Shown here piece by piece: positions 43,059-51,581 of a DNA stretch of 64,000 bases (the first letter of the stretch is position 1; each line of letters starts with the position of its first letter). The DNA is taken from assembly GCF_016741875.1 (NCBI RefSeq), contig NZ_JAERRF010000007.1:124001-188000 (forward strand). Direction: 5' to 3'. The stretch comes from Streptomyces coffeae (GTDB taxonomy: Bacteria > Actinomycetota > Actinomycetes > Streptomycetales > Streptomycetaceae). The translations under genes were made by a program, and so were the position numbers. Under the pieces are notes generated by a model. It worked only from the letters and a program-made list of their open reading frames with translations, was not told where the DNA came from and ran no database searches.

Positions 43059-43864
43059 TGACCGCCGAGAACACGAGGACCGACGCGGTGCGGGCGGCGG
43101 CCGATCGCCTCGCCCGCGCCCATGCCGACGGCGTTCCCGTCGAACCGGTACGCGACCTCGTCACCGACGTCGACGCCGCCTATCGGGTGCAGGACAGGCT
43201 GACTCACCGCTGGCTCGGCGAGGGCCGCCGTCTGGTGGGACGCAAGATCGGCCTCACCTCTACCGCCGTACAACGCCAACTTGGCGTGGATTCACCCGAC
43301 TTCGGGATGCTCTTCGCCGACATGGCGGTCCCCGACGGCGCCGAGATCCCAGCCGGCGCGGTGCTACAGCCCAAGGCGGAGGCCGAGATCGCGCTCGTCC
43401 TCGGCTCCGACCTCACGCACGAGCGGCACACCGTCGCCGACCTGTTCCGCGCGGTCGCCTACGTGGTCCCCGCCATCGAGGTCGTCGGCAGCCGCATCCG
43501 CGACTGGGACATCACCCTCGCCGACACCGTCGCCGACAACGCCTCCTGCGGCCTGTACGTCCTCGGCGCCACACCCACCCCGCTGGAACGCGCCGGTGAC
43601 CTGCGCACCGCCGGAATGATCATGGACCGCCGGGGCGACCAGGTCTCCACCGGCACCGGGGCGGCCTGCCTCGGACACCCCCTGAACGCCGCGCTCTGGC
43701 TCGCTGACACGCTGGTACGCCTCGGGCGCCCCCTGCTCGCGGGCGACACCGTGTTGACCGGCGCGCTCGGCCCGATGGTGCCGGTCACCGCCGGAGACGT
43801 TCTGGAAGCCCACATCGAGGGGCTCGGCAGCGTACGCGCCGCCTTCGCCTGGGAGGAGAGCTGA
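43058..43864 (+). CDS. nbaH: 2-Oxopent-4-enoate hydratase
   Basis: A 268-residue member of the hydratase/decarboxylase (MhpD/FAH-like) family. Motifs are [17 protein letters not shown], the metal-binding acidic cluster in [11 protein letters not shown] and [20 protein letters not shown], and [14 protein letters not shown]. It would hydrate 2-oxopent-4-enoate to 4-hydroxy-2-oxovalerate. It is distinguished from its neighbour, the homologous decarboxylase, by KAEAEIA/DWDIT versus the [17 protein letters not shown] of the decarboxylase. Start codon overlaps the previous stop (TGATG). The enzyme's product has no intact aldolase in this operon. Confidence 0.87.
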   Translation: MTAENTRTDAVRAAADRLARAHADGVPVEPVRDLVTDVDAAYRVQDRLTHRWLGEGRRLVGRKIGLTSTAVQRQLGVDSPDFGMLFADMAVPDGAEIPAGAVLQPKAEAEIALVLGSDLTHERHTVADLFRAVAYVVPAIEVVGSRIRDWDITLADTVADNASCGLYVLGATPTPLERAGDLRTAGMIMDRRGDQVSTGTGAACLGHPLNAALWLADTLVRLGRPLLAGDTVLTGALGPMVPVTAGDVLEAHIEGLGSVRAAFAWEES

Positions 43865-44670
43865 TGAGCACCGTGACACCGGACGTGGCCGCCCTGGCGC
43901 GCACTCTTGACGACGCGGCCCTGCGGGCGCGTGCCGTCCCCCGCCTGACCGACACGGCCGACCTCGACGTCGAGGCCGGGTACGCCGTGCAGCGCGCCCT
44001 GGTCGAGCGGCGTCTGGCCCGCGGCGAGCGGATGGCCGGTATCAAGCTCGGTTTCACCAGCAAGGCCAAGATGCGCCAGATGGGTGTGGACGATCTGATC
44101 TGGGGTCGGCTCACCGACGCGATGCGCTTCCCCGACGGTGCCACCGTCCGTCTGGACCGGTTCGTCCACCCGCGCATCGAGCCGGAGATCGCCTTCCTGC
44201 TCGGCAGGCCGCTCACCGGCGACATCTCCGGCGAGGAGGCGGTCGCCGCCGTGACGGCCGTGGCGCCCGCGTACGAGATCATCGACTCCCGCTACGAGGG
44301 GTTCCGCTTCTCCCTGCCGGACGTCGTCGCCGACAACTCCTCCTCCTCTGGCTTTGGCGTCGGACCCTGGCGCGACGTGCGCTCCTTCGACCTCGTGACC
44401 GGCCTCGCCCATCTCGGCATGACCCTCGAGGTCGACGGACGCGCCGTTGAGACCGGCAGTTCCGCCGCCATCCTCGGCCATCCGCTGCGCTCGATCACCG
44501 CCGCCGCCCGGCTGGCCGCGGACGCCGGCCTCGTGCTGGAGAAGGGCTGGGTCGTGCTCGCCGGAGCCGCCACCGCCGCCGTGCCCCTGGAAGCCGGCCG
44601 TCACGTGAGGGTGAACGCGGGGCGACTGGGATCTGTCGACATCACCACCGAGGAGGAGCAGGGCCGATGA
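43864..44670 (+). CDS. nbaG: 4-Oxalocrotonate decarboxylase
   Basis: A 268-residue homologue of the preceding hydratase, decarboxylating 4-oxalocrotonate to 2-oxopent-4-enoate. The family segments [49 protein letters not shown] and [13 protein letters not shown] are present, with the acidic metal ligands in the expected places. XylI/DmpH and XylJ/DmpE style pairs often form a physical complex that protects the unstable intermediate; the adjacency here suggests the same. Overlaps the neighbours by 1 and 4 nt, tightly coupled. Confidence 0.87.
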   Translation: MSTVTPDVAALARTLDDAALRARAVPRLTDTADLDVEAGYAVQRALVERRLARGERMAGIKLGFTSKAKMRQMGVDDLIWGRLTDAMRFPDGATVRLDRFVHPRIEPEIAFLLGRPLTGDISGEEAVAAVTAVAPAYEIIDSRYEGFRFSLPDVVADNSSSSGFGVGPWRDVRSFDLVTGLAHLGMTLEVDGRAVETGSSAAILGHPLRSITAAARLAADAGLVLEKGWVVLAGAATAAVPLEAGRHVRVNAGRLGSVDITTEEEQGR

Positions 44671-45116
44671 GCGAGCAGAACACCGCGTCCACCGGCGCCA
44701 TCACCGTGACCGGCAAGGCCCGCCCCCGCGGACGCTTCCCGCATGTGCGCCGCGCCGGAGACTTCGTCTATGTCTCCGGGACGAGCTCACGCCGCCCGGA
44801 CAACACCTTCGTCGGCGTCGAGGTCGACGAACTCGGCACCGCCCGGCTGGACATCGCCGCCCAGACCCGCGCGGTCATCGAGAACATCGGCGACCTCCTC
44901 GAAGCCGCCGGCGGGAGTCTCGCCGGCGTGGTCAACGTGACCACGTACCTCGTCAACATGAACGACTTCGGCGGCTACAACGAGGTCTACGCCGAGTTCT
45001 TCGACGAGAACGGCCCCACCCGCACCACCGTGGCCGTCCACCAGCTTCCCCACCCCCACCTCCTCATCGAGATCTCCTGCGTTGCGTACCTGCCCCACAC
45101 CCGCACGGAAGGCTGA
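44667..45116 (+). CDS. nbaF: 2-Aminomuconate deaminase (RidA/YjgF family)
   Basis: A 149-residue RidA-fold protein. It has [20 protein letters not shown] near the start, then [20 protein letters not shown] and the conserved Arg/Glu pocket region [20 protein letters not shown]. RidA proteins hydrolyse enamines and imines; the AmnD/NbaF branch removes ammonia from 2-aminomuconate, giving 4-oxalocrotonate. Its place between the decarboxylase (4-nt overlap) and 3-hydroxyanthranilate dioxygenase (3 nt) supports that role. An N-terminal extension of ~20 residues relative to short RidA proteins is usual for this branch. Confidence 0.88.
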   Translation: MSEQNTASTGAITVTGKARPRGRFPHVRRAGDFVYVSGTSSRRPDNTFVGVEVDELGTARLDIAAQTRAVIENIGDLLEAAGGSLAGVVNVTTYLVNMNDFGGYNEVYAEFFDENGPTRTTVAVHQLPHPHLLIEISCVAYLPHTRTEG

Positions 45117-45119
45117 CAC

Positions 45120-45695
45120 ATGGTCTCCAAGAACGTCCTCAAGCCGTTCAACCTCCAGCAGTGGATCGACGATCACCAGGACCTGCTCAAGCCACCCGTC
45201 GGCAACGTCCAGATCTGGGAGGACGCCGACCTGATGGTCACCATCGTCGGCGGTCCCAACCAGCGCACCGACTTCCACGACGATCCGATCGAGGAGTTCT
45301 TCTACCAGCTCAAGGGCAACATGGTGCTGCGGGTGATGGAGGAGGAAGGCAAGCCCCCCGTCGATGTGCAGATCCGTGAGGGCGACGTCTTCATGCTCCC
45401 CGCACACGTGCGGCACTCCCCGCAGCGTCCCGAGCCGGGCAGCATCGGCCTCGTCGTCGAGCAGACCCGCCCCGAGGGCGCGCTGGACGGCTCCGAGTGG
45501 TACTGCACCGAGTGCCACCACCTGGTACACCGCTCCGAGATCGCGCTGACCTCCATCGTCGAGGACCTGCCGCCGGTGTTCGCCGCGTTCTACGGCGACG
45601 AGAAGCTCCGTACCTGCGGGCATTGCGGGGCCCTGCACCCCGGCAAGGAATGGCCCGAGCGCATGCGTCCCGTGCCGCGCGCCCCAGAGCGGTGA
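45120..45695 (+). CDS. nbaC: 3-Hydroxyanthranilate 3,4-dioxygenase
   Basis: A 191-residue cupin ring-cleavage dioxygenase, opening 3-hydroxyanthranilate to 2-amino-3-carboxymuconate semialdehyde. The Fe(II) ligands appear as His53 and Glu59 in [11 protein letters not shown] and His96 in LPAHVRHSP. The C-terminus has the rubredoxin-like second metal site CTECH and CGHCG (Cys129, 132, 166, 169), a mark of the bacterial enzyme. This identifies the operon as the 3-hydroxyanthranilate branch of kynurenine/2-nitrobenzoate catabolism. No kynureninase or monooxygenase is in the window, so the substrate is made elsewhere or imported. Confidence 0.94.
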   Translation: MVSKNVLKPFNLQQWIDDHQDLLKPPVGNVQIWEDADLMVTIVGGPNQRTDFHDDPIEEFFYQLKGNMVLRVMEEEGKPPVDVQIREGDVFMLPAHVRHSPQRPEPGSIGLVVEQTRPEGALDGSEWYCTECHHLVHRSEIALTSIVEDLPPVFAAFYGDEKLRTCGHCGALHPGKEWPERMRPVPRAPER

Positions 45696-45736
45696 CCACC
45701 ACCCCCCACCATTTATTGAGACTGAACGGAGCACCA

Positions 45737-46762
45737 GTGACCGTCGTCGATGTCCACGCGCATGTCTTCCCGCGCATCTCCCGCACCGAGTCCCGCATCC
45801 TGGACGCCGAGAACGGCCCCTGGCTGCGCGAGGACGAGGGCGGGGCCGGGATGATGATGAGCGGGACCACCGACTACCGCCCGGTCCGCGTCGAACTGTG
45901 GGACGCCGCAACGCGGATCGGGCAGATGGACCGCCAGGGCGTCGACATCCAGGTGGTGTCCTCGACCCCGCTGATGTTCGGCTACAACGCCGACGTGTCC
46001 CGGGCCGCCGAATGGTGCCAACTCGTCAACGACCGTATTCTCGGCCTCTGTTCCTACGCCCCCGACCGGCTCGTGCCGCTGTGCCAGGTGCCGTTGCAGG
46101 ATACCGAGGCGGCCTGCGAGGAGGTCACCCGGGCGATGGCCAAGGGCCACGCGGGCGTTCACATCGGCAACCACGTCGGCGACCGGAATCTCGACGACGG
46201 CGCACTCCGTGAATTCCTCGCGCACTGCGCCCGCGAGAATGCCGCGGTGTTCGTCCACCCCTGGGACATGCTCGCCCCGGAGCGGATGCCGAAGTACATG
46301 CTGCCGTGGCTCGTAGGCATGGCAGCGGAGACCCAGCTGAGCATCCTCGGACTGATCCTCTCCGGCGCCTTCGAGGAACTGCCGCAGAACCTCCGGCTCT
46401 GCTTCGCCCACGGCGGCGGCAGCTTCCCGTACCTGCTCGGCCGGGCCGACAACGCCTGGCACCGGCGTGACATCGTCCGCACGGACTCGCCCCAACCGCC
46501 GTCGGCCTACCTCGACCGGTTCTACCTGGACTCGGCCGTCTTCGACCCCGGCGCCTTCAGGCTCCTGGTCGACGTGATGAGCCCCGAGCGGATCATGCTC
46601 GGCACCGACTACCCCTTCCCCCTCGGCGAGGAGGAGCACGGCGCCCTCGTGCGCGGCAGCGATCTGTCCCGTGCGGACCGTGACCTGATCCTCGGTCGGA
46701 ACGCCCTGAAGTTCTTCGGTATCGGCGGCCCCCGCGACGGCATGACGGAGACGCAAGCATGA
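45737..46762 (+). CDS. nbaD: 2-Amino-3-carboxymuconate-6-semialdehyde decarboxylase (ACMSD)
   Basis: A 341-residue zinc amidohydrolase-fold decarboxylase that converts ACMS to 2-aminomuconate 6-semialdehyde before it cyclises to quinolinate. Metal ligands are in [11 protein letters not shown] (His7, His9), [23 protein letters not shown] and the Asp of [11 protein letters not shown]. The start is GTG at 45737 behind AACGGAGC; the longer frame from 45497 overlaps the dioxygenase gene and is spurious. It follows the dioxygenase by 41 nt, matching the order of the two reactions, and overlaps the chimeric remnant by 4 nt. Confidence 0.93.
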   Translation: MTVVDVHAHVFPRISRTESRILDAENGPWLREDEGGAGMMMSGTTDYRPVRVELWDAATRIGQMDRQGVDIQVVSSTPLMFGYNADVSRAAEWCQLVNDRILGLCSYAPDRLVPLCQVPLQDTEAACEEVTRAMAKGHAGVHIGNHVGDRNLDDGALREFLAHCARENAAVFVHPWDMLAPERMPKYMLPWLVGMAAETQLSILGLILSGAFEELPQNLRLCFAHGGGSFPYLLGRADNAWHRRDIVRTDSPQPPSAYLDRFYLDSAVFDPGAFRLLVDVMSPERIMLGTDYPFPLGEEEHGALVRGSDLSRADRDLILGRNALKFFGIGGPRDGMTETQA

Positions 46763-47037
46763 GCAAGACCAAAGCCGCGATCATCGGGTCCGGCAACGTG
46801 GACGAGTTCGCCGATGTCGACATCGTCTTCGACGCCACCTCGGCCGGCGCCCACCGCCGTCACGACGAGGTGCACTCCAGCTTCCTGCGGCACGCCGAGA
46901 CGGCCGCCGCACGGTACGGCCTCGACACCCGATCGATTCTCGTCGAGGTCGGCCGCCGTGGCATGGTCGGCGGTCAGGAAGACATGATCACCGACATCGC
47001 TCTCGACCTCGCAGCAGGTAAGTCCGAGTCGCAGTAA
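46759..47037 (+). pseudogene. Chimeric remnant: acylating acetaldehyde dehydrogenase start joined to 4-hydroxy-2-oxovalerate aldolase end
   Basis: The 92-residue frame is made of three recognisable pieces. Residues 1-13 (KAAIIGSGN) are the Rossmann start of an acylating acetaldehyde dehydrogenase (MhpF/DmpF). Residues ~14-36 ([20 protein letters not shown]) are a later part of the same enzyme, with about 60 residues missing between. From ~40 on, [32 protein letters not shown] and [10 protein letters not shown] are the C-terminus of the aldolase MhpE/DmpG. All joins are in frame and the ATG is translationally coupled to nbaD (ATGA). The catalytic parts of both enzymes are absent, so the last two steps of the pathway are missing here. 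Confidence 0.85.
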
Positions 47038-47101
47038 GCCCCCCACATCTCGCCGCACCCCGCCCCACGGGCGGGTGCCCGTCCCCCGAGGTGAAGCCCA
47101 C

Positions 47102-48433
47102 ATGACTCCGACCGACAGCAGAACTTCCGGTACATCTCAGGCGAGACGTGTCGCCTGGGCCGCCTTCATCGGAAGCACCATTGAGTGGTACGACTTCTTT
47201 CTCTACGCCACCGCCGCGGCGCTGGTCTTCAACGTGCAGTTCTTCCCGACCGCGGACCCGGCCGTGGGCTCCATTGCCGCCTTCGGCACGCTCGCCGCCG
47301 GCTTCGTCTCCCGGCCGCTCGGCGGTCTGGTCATGGGCCACTTCGGTGACCGCTATGGACGCAAGAACACCCTGATCGCCTCTCTGCTGATCATGGGTCT
47401 GTGCACGGCCGCCATCGGCCTGCTACCCACCTACGCGGGCATCGGCGTGGCCGCGCCGATCCTGCTCACGCTGATGCGGGTGATCCAGGGCATCGGCCTC
47501 GGTGGCGAATGGGGCGGAGCGGTCGTGATGACCCTCGAGCACGCACCGGAGAACCGTCGCGGCCTCTACGGCGCGGCCCCGCAGATGGGTGTGCCCGCAG
47601 GCCTGATCGCCGCCAACCTCGCAGTGCTGGGGCTCACCCGCGCTCTGGGCGAGGACGCCTTCAACTCCTGGGGCTGGCGCATTCCCTTCCTGCTCAGCCT
47701 CCTTCTGGTCGCTGTCGGCATGTACCTGCGGCTGCGTATCGAGGAGAGCCGCGCCTACAGCGAACTCGCCGAGCCCGAAACGCAGAAGAAGCTCCCGGTC
47801 GCCGAAGTCCTTCAGGAACACTGGCGCTCGGTCCTGCGCGCCTGCTTCGTCATCGTCGGCAACTCCAGCGTGGCGTACGTCTTCATGACCTACGTGCTGT
47901 CCTACGGCAAGCAGACCCTGCACATCGACGCGACCTTCCTGCTGCTGAGCGTGACCGGCGGTGCCGTGATGTGGCTGGTCTCGGCCCCGTTCTGGGGACG
48001 CCTCGGCGACCGGTGGGGACTGCGCAGGCTGTTCCTGATCGGCGGGTTCGTCCGGGTCGCGTGGGCGCTGGCGTTCCTGCCGGTCGTGGACACCGGGAAC
48101 AAGCCGCTGATCTTCGTGTTCATGCTGTCGATGGGCGTGGTCCTGTCGATGACCCACGCCTCGGTGGGCGTGATGACGGCCACCATGTTCCCGCTGAAGA
48201 TCCGTTACACCGGTTCCTCCGCCGCCTACCAGATCGGCTCGCTGCTCGGCGGCGGCATCACCCCGCTCGTCGCCGCCTCCCTGATGAAAGCCACCGGTAC
48301 CTCGATGAGCATCACCCTGTACCTCCTGGCCGTCGGTCTGATCAGCCTCGCCGCCACCAAGGGGCTGTCCAGGGACGACGTCGGCGAGGGCGTCAGCGCC
48401 GCCGAGCAGAAACTGCAGCCGCAAAAGGTCTGA
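47102..48433 (+). CDS. MFS transporter, metabolite:proton symporter (MHS) family
   Basis: A 443-residue, 12-helix symporter. The MHS signature is clear: GSTIEWYDFFLYATAAALVF in helix 1, FGTLAAGFVSRPLGGLVMGH and then FGDRYGRKNTL in the first cytoplasmic loop, and RVIQGIGLGGEWGGAVVM. Family members carry shikimate, alpha-ketoglutarate, proline and aromatic acids. Placed 65 nt after the catabolic operon, it most likely imports an aminoaromatic acid such as 3-hydroxyanthranilate or a precursor; this is inference. ATG at 47102 is preceded by GAGGTGAAG. A hairpin follows the gene. Confidence 0.88.
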   Translation: MTPTDSRTSGTSQARRVAWAAFIGSTIEWYDFFLYATAAALVFNVQFFPTADPAVGSIAAFGTLAAGFVSRPLGGLVMGHFGDRYGRKNTLIASLLIMGLCTAAIGLLPTYAGIGVAAPILLTLMRVIQGIGLGGEWGGAVVMTLEHAPENRRGLYGAAPQMGVPAGLIAANLAVLGLTRALGEDAFNSWGWRIPFLLSLLLVAVGMYLRLRIEESRAYSELAEPETQKKLPVAEVLQEHWRSVLRACFVIVGNSSVAYVFMTYVLSYGKQTLHIDATFLLLSVTGGAVMWLVSAPFWGRLGDRWGLRRLFLIGGFVRVAWALAFLPVVDTGNKPLIFVFMLSMGVVLSMTHASVGVMTATMFPLKIRYTGSSAAYQIGSLLGGGITPLVAASLMKATGTSMSITLYLLAVGLISLAATKGLSRDDVGEGVSAAEQKLQPQKV

Positions 48434-48446
48434 TGGCCGCCAGGGG

Positions 48447-48482
48447 CGCCGTACCCCGGTGGGCGACCATCGGGGTACGGCG
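48447..48482 (+). terminator. 11-bp hairpin after the MHS transporter
   Basis: CGCCGTACCCC (48447-48457) pairs exactly with GGGGTACGGCG (48472-48482), loop 14 nt, 14 nt after the transporter stop. It likely ends or attenuates the catabolic transcript before the metallo-hydrolase gene. Confidence 0.6.
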
Positions 48483-48518
48483 GACGGACCAGCCCCTGAG
48501 GCAGAAGAAAGGGCAATC

Positions 48519-49352
48519 ATGGAGCTTGTCATTCTGGGCAGCGCCGGCGGCCCACAGCCGCATCCCGGCAAGGCTGCCCCGGCCACCGCGGTCGTCGTCG
48601 ACGGCGACATCCACGTCATCGACTGCGGCAATGGTGTGGGACGGCAGATCGTCTCGGCCGGCCTGGAGCTGACCGATCTGCGGTCGGTCCTCGTCACCCA
48701 CCACCATGTCGACCACAACGCCGACCTCGGCGCCCTGGTCCACCTGGCATGGACCGCGGCCCGGTGCGAGCCGGTCGACGTCTACGGGCCCGCCCCGCTG
48801 GAGTCGATGATCAAGCAGTACCTCGAGCTCAACGAGCCCGACATCAGCCACCGCGAGGGCCTCGGCCGGCCGGCCCTGGCCGGTGTCTTCCGGCCCCATG
48901 AGGTCGCCGGGCCCGGCACCGTCCACGAGGCCGACGGCGTACGGATCAGCGCCGCCGTTGCCACACATCCGCCGATGCCCTCGTTCTCCTACCGCGTCGA
49001 CGCTCACGGACGCTCCGTGGTCGTCTCCGGCGACACCGCCCGCTGCGACGAGGTGGTCGAACTCTCCCGGGGCGCCGACGTCCTCGTCCACGAGGCGTAC
49101 TCCCCGGACCACCTCGGCGAGTTCATGGCAGGCTCCAACACCAAGATCGAGCGCCTGCGACAGCACTTCGCGCAGGCCCACACCAGCGCCGAGGACGCGG
49201 GCCGGGTCGCCGCCGAGGCCGGAGTGCGCACCCTCGTCCTGTGGCACCTGATCCCGTGGCAGCTCTCCGACGAGGAGTACGCCGCCCAGGCCGCACGGAC
49301 CTTCGACGGGGAGATCGTCGTGGCGCACGACCTCCAGCGCATTCCCGTCTGA
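48519..49352 (+). CDS. MBL-fold metallohydrolase (RNase Z/arylsulfatase-like)
   Basis: A 277-residue metallo-beta-lactamase-fold hydrolase. It shows VIDCGNGVGRQ, the metal motif THHHVDHNAD (HxHxDH), VVSGDTARCDEVVEL with the bridging Asp, LVHEAYSP and a C-terminal His in LVLWHLIPW. This is the compact RNase Z-like arrangement found in small-molecule hydrolases as well. ATG at 48519 lies behind AAAGGG. It follows the 3-hydroxyanthranilate operon after a hairpin and may hydrolyse a lactone or ester side product; nothing in the sequence fixes the substrate. Ends in a shared terminator with the convergent dehydrogenase. Confidence 0.85.
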   Translation: MELVILGSAGGPQPHPGKAAPATAVVVDGDIHVIDCGNGVGRQIVSAGLELTDLRSVLVTHHHVDHNADLGALVHLAWTAARCEPVDVYGPAPLESMIKQYLELNEPDISHREGLGRPALAGVFRPHEVAGPGTVHEADGVRISAAVATHPPMPSFSYRVDAHGRSVVVSGDTARCDEVVELSRGADVLVHEAYSPDHLGEFMAGSNTKIERLRQHFAQAHTSAEDAGRVAAEAGVRTLVLWHLIPWQLSDEEYAAQAARTFDGEIVVAHDLQRIPV

Positions 49353-49366
49353 CTCTTCGGACCGGT

Positions 49367-49403
49367 GACGGCGCCCCTCCCACAACTGGGCAGGGGCGCC
49401 GTC
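49367..49403. terminator. Bidirectional 12-bp hairpin between convergent operons
   Basis: GACGGCGCCCCT (49367-49378) and AGGGGCGCCGTC (49392-49403) are exact complements with a 13-nt loop, placed 14 nt after the metallohydrolase stop and 28 nt after the dehydrogenase stop on the other strand. It is well placed to end both transcripts. Confidence 0.75.
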
Positions 49404-49431
49404 GGGCGTTCTGTCGGCGCGGCGGGTGGGG

Positions 49432-50571
49432 TCAGCCGTCCAGCATTCCCGATGTGTCGATGACCTGACGGATCGCCCGGCCCGAGGCCAGCTCCTCCAT
49501 CGCCGTATTGATTCCGGTCAGCGGCAGGGTGCCGGTGTGCATCCGCTCCACCGGCAGCTGGCCCGCCCGCCACAGGTCCAGGAACCGGGGAATGTCGCGG
49601 CGTGGCACCGCGTCGCCCATGTACGAGCCCAGCAGGGACTTGCCCTCGCCCGCGAACGTCAGCGCCGGGACCTCCAGCGCCCGGTCGGGGGCGGGCAGGC
49701 CCACCGAGACGGCCGTGCCGCCCCGGGCCACGGCCGTCAGGCATTCGGCCATCACTTTCGGGCTGCCCACTGCCTCGACCGCCAGCTCGGCACCACCGGA
49801 AGTGAGGTCATGAATCGCCTCGACCGCCTCGCCGGGGGCGTACGTGTGGGTTGCGCCCAGATGGAGGGCCAGCTCGCGCTTCTCCGGTACCGGGTCGACC
49901 GCGATGACCGGGTACGCGCCCGCCGCGCGGGCACCCAGCACCGCGGCCAGGCCCACGCCGCCCAGGCCGTAGACCACCGTCGACTGGCCGGGGCGCAGGG
50001 ACGCCGTATTGATGACGGCTCCGGCGCCGGTCAGGACCGCACAGCCGAACATCGAGGCCACCGTGAACGGGATGTCCTGCGGTATCGGTACCACCGACTC
50101 CTGGGCCAGCACCGCGCGTTCGGAGAACGCGGAGACGCCCAGCTGGTGGTGGACCGGGTTGCCGGAGGCGTCGGTCAGCAGGGACGGGCCGTGCAGCAGT
50201 GCTCCCGACCCGTTCGCCGCGGCGGCCTGTGCACACAGGGCGGGCCGGCCGGCCGCGCAGTCGGCGCAGAAGCCGCAGCTGGGCACGAAGACCAGGGCCA
50301 CGTGGTCACCGGGGCGGACCCGGGCGACGCCCGGTCCGGTCTCCTGCACGATGCCCACCGCCTCGTGCCCCAGCGCCATCGGCAGCGGGCGGACCCGGTC
50401 GCCGTTGACCACCGACAGGTCCGAGTGGCAGAGCGAGGCGGCCGCGATCCGGACCAGCACCTCGCCCTCGCGCGGGGCGCCCAGCTCCAGCTCCTCCACC
50501 TCGACCGGGCGGGTCTCGGAGTAGGGGCGGGCGGTCGATATGCCGCGCAGCACCACCGCACGGGTCTTCAT
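49432..50571 (-). CDS. Zinc-dependent alcohol dehydrogenase (MDR, class III-like)
   Basis: A 379-residue zinc dehydrogenase. Catalytic zinc ligands are in SLCHSDLSV and LGHEAVG; the structural zinc lobe is CGFCADCAAGRPALC; FGCAVLTGAGAVINTA and VVYGLGGVGLAAVLGARAAG are typical of long-chain MDR dehydrogenases close to class III. It is the last gene of the glycerol-type operon and overlaps the ABM gene by 4 nt (ATGA). Its substrate may be an alcohol or hydroxy-aldehyde from the same pathway. Complete length, no defects seen. Confidence 0.9.
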   Translation of the reverse strand: MKTRAVVLRGISTARPYSETRPVEVEELELGAPREGEVLVRIAAASLCHSDLSVVNGDRVRPLPMALGHEAVGIVQETGPGVARVRPGDHVALVFVPSCGFCADCAAGRPALCAQAAAANGSGALLHGPSLLTDASGNPVHHQLGVSAFSERAVLAQESVVPIPQDIPFTVASMFGCAVLTGAGAVINTASLRPGQSTVVYGLGGVGLAAVLGARAAGAYPVIAVDPVPEKRELALHLGATHTYAPGEAVEAIHDLTSGGAELAVEAVGSPKVMAECLTAVARGGTAVSVGLPAPDRALEVPALTFAGEGKSLLGSYMGDAVPRRDIPRFLDLWRAGQLPVERMHTGTLPLTGINTAMEELASGRAIRQVIDTSGMLDG

Positions 50572-50870
50572 GCCCGCACCTCCGGACGCGGGGCGCAGCG
50601 CAGCACGTCACGGCTCTCCAGCAGCGGGACGACCGTGCCGAGCACGATCTCCTGGAAGTGCGGGGTGGCGCAGTGCGCGGTGAAGTCGGCTTCGGAGACG
50701 TACTCCTCGTACAGCACGATCGTCCGCGGGTCCTCGGTGCCCTGGTGGACGCGGTAGGCGAGGTTGCCCGGCTCCTGGCGGGACGCGGCGGCCATCGTGT
50801 CGAGCAGGGGGAGGACGGTGTTCTCCGCGCCCTCCTTGGTGCGGTAGCGGGCGACGACGACGTATGACAT
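50568..50870 (-). CDS. Antibiotic biosynthesis monooxygenase (ABM)-domain protein
   Basis: A 100-residue dimeric ferredoxin-like-fold protein of the ABM family: VVVARYRTKEGAENTVLPLL at the start, then QEPGNLAYRVHQGTEDP, and VLYEEYVSEADFTAHCATPH with the conserved His. Family members act on quinols or haem, or as small accessory oxygenases without cofactor, so the name does not imply antibiotic synthesis. It overlaps the dehydrogenase by 4 nt and lies 6 nt after the GlpP-like gene, in the middle of one operon. Exact reaction unknown. Confidence 0.83.
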   Translation of the reverse strand: MSYVVVARYRTKEGAENTVLPLLDTMAAASRQEPGNLAYRVHQGTEDPRTIVLYEEYVSEADFTAHCATPHFQEIVLGTVVPLLESRDVLRCAPRPEVRA

Positions 50871-50876
50871 GGGGGC

Positions 50877-51539
50877 TTACTCCTGGGAGGGTGCGGCAGG
50901 TCGCTTCCGTGCGGCGGGCGGAACTGGCGGCAGTTGGTCCCGGCGCAGGTGCCAGAGGCGGGGGTCGGACGTGGCGGCGGCAACGGACCCGAGGGCCAGC
51001 GCGAGCGCCACGTCCGCGGGGGTCTCCACGAAGCCCGCGGCGACCGACGGTGACATCGCACGCTGTGCCTGCTCGTTCATCCGGGCGACGATCGGGGCAG
51101 GCATGATCTCGACCAGGTCCGGCGCCCCGCGCGAGACCGCGTCCGTGGAGCGGCGCAGATTGGACCGGTCGGTGACGAACACCTTCATCATCGTCAGCAG
51201 GCCGAGCGGCCGGCCCTTCTCGATCAGCGAGAGCCGGGTGCTGACCACGCCGTGCGCGCCCATGTTCTTGATGAACTCCAGCGCGCCCCGGTCCTGGGCC
51301 AGACCGGGGCTGCTGTCCACGTTCACGAACACGGTCTTCCCCGCCCGGACCAGCGCCGGCACGACCTGGGGCAGCTGCCCCACCGTGAGCGACGCGACGA
51401 TGCACACCTTGGCCGGTGCGGTCAGGAACTGCCGCAGCGGCTGGGTGGTGACGACCGACGCGATGACCGGGACCTCGGCCAGCGCGGAGGCCAGCCGGGC
51501 ATCGAGTGGGGCGCCGGACCGGGACGGCGAAGGAGTCAT
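50877..51539 (-). CDS. GlpP-family glycerol-3-phosphate-responsive antiterminator
   Basis: A 220-residue protein of the GlpP family, in Bacillus an mRNA-binding antiterminator activated by glycerol 3-phosphate. Signature parts are PVIASVVTTQPLRQFL, KTVFVNVDSSPGLAQDRGAL, EFIKNMGAHGVVSTR and PDLVEIMPAPIVARM. The Pro/Arg-rich tail (PPVPPAARKRPAAPS) is extra. It lies inside an operon with glycerol kinase and glycerol-3-phosphate dehydrogenase, whose leader of ~150 nt has a small hairpin, so it may sense glycerol 3-phosphate and act on that leader. This is an unusual regulator for a high-GC actinomycete. Confidence 0.85.
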   Translation of the reverse strand: MTPSPSRSGAPLDARLASALAEVPVIASVVTTQPLRQFLTAPAKVCIVASLTVGQLPQVVPALVRAGKTVFVNVDSSPGLAQDRGALEFIKNMGAHGVVSTRLSLIEKGRPLGLLTMMKVFVTDRSNLRRSTDAVSRGAPDLVEIMPAPIVARMNEQAQRAMSPSVAAGFVETPADVALALALGSVAAATSDPRLWHLRRDQLPPVPPAARKRPAAPSQE

Positions 51540-51581
51540 GGCAAGGACCTACCTGGGGTCAAGGGTCTGTGGCTGCTGAGG

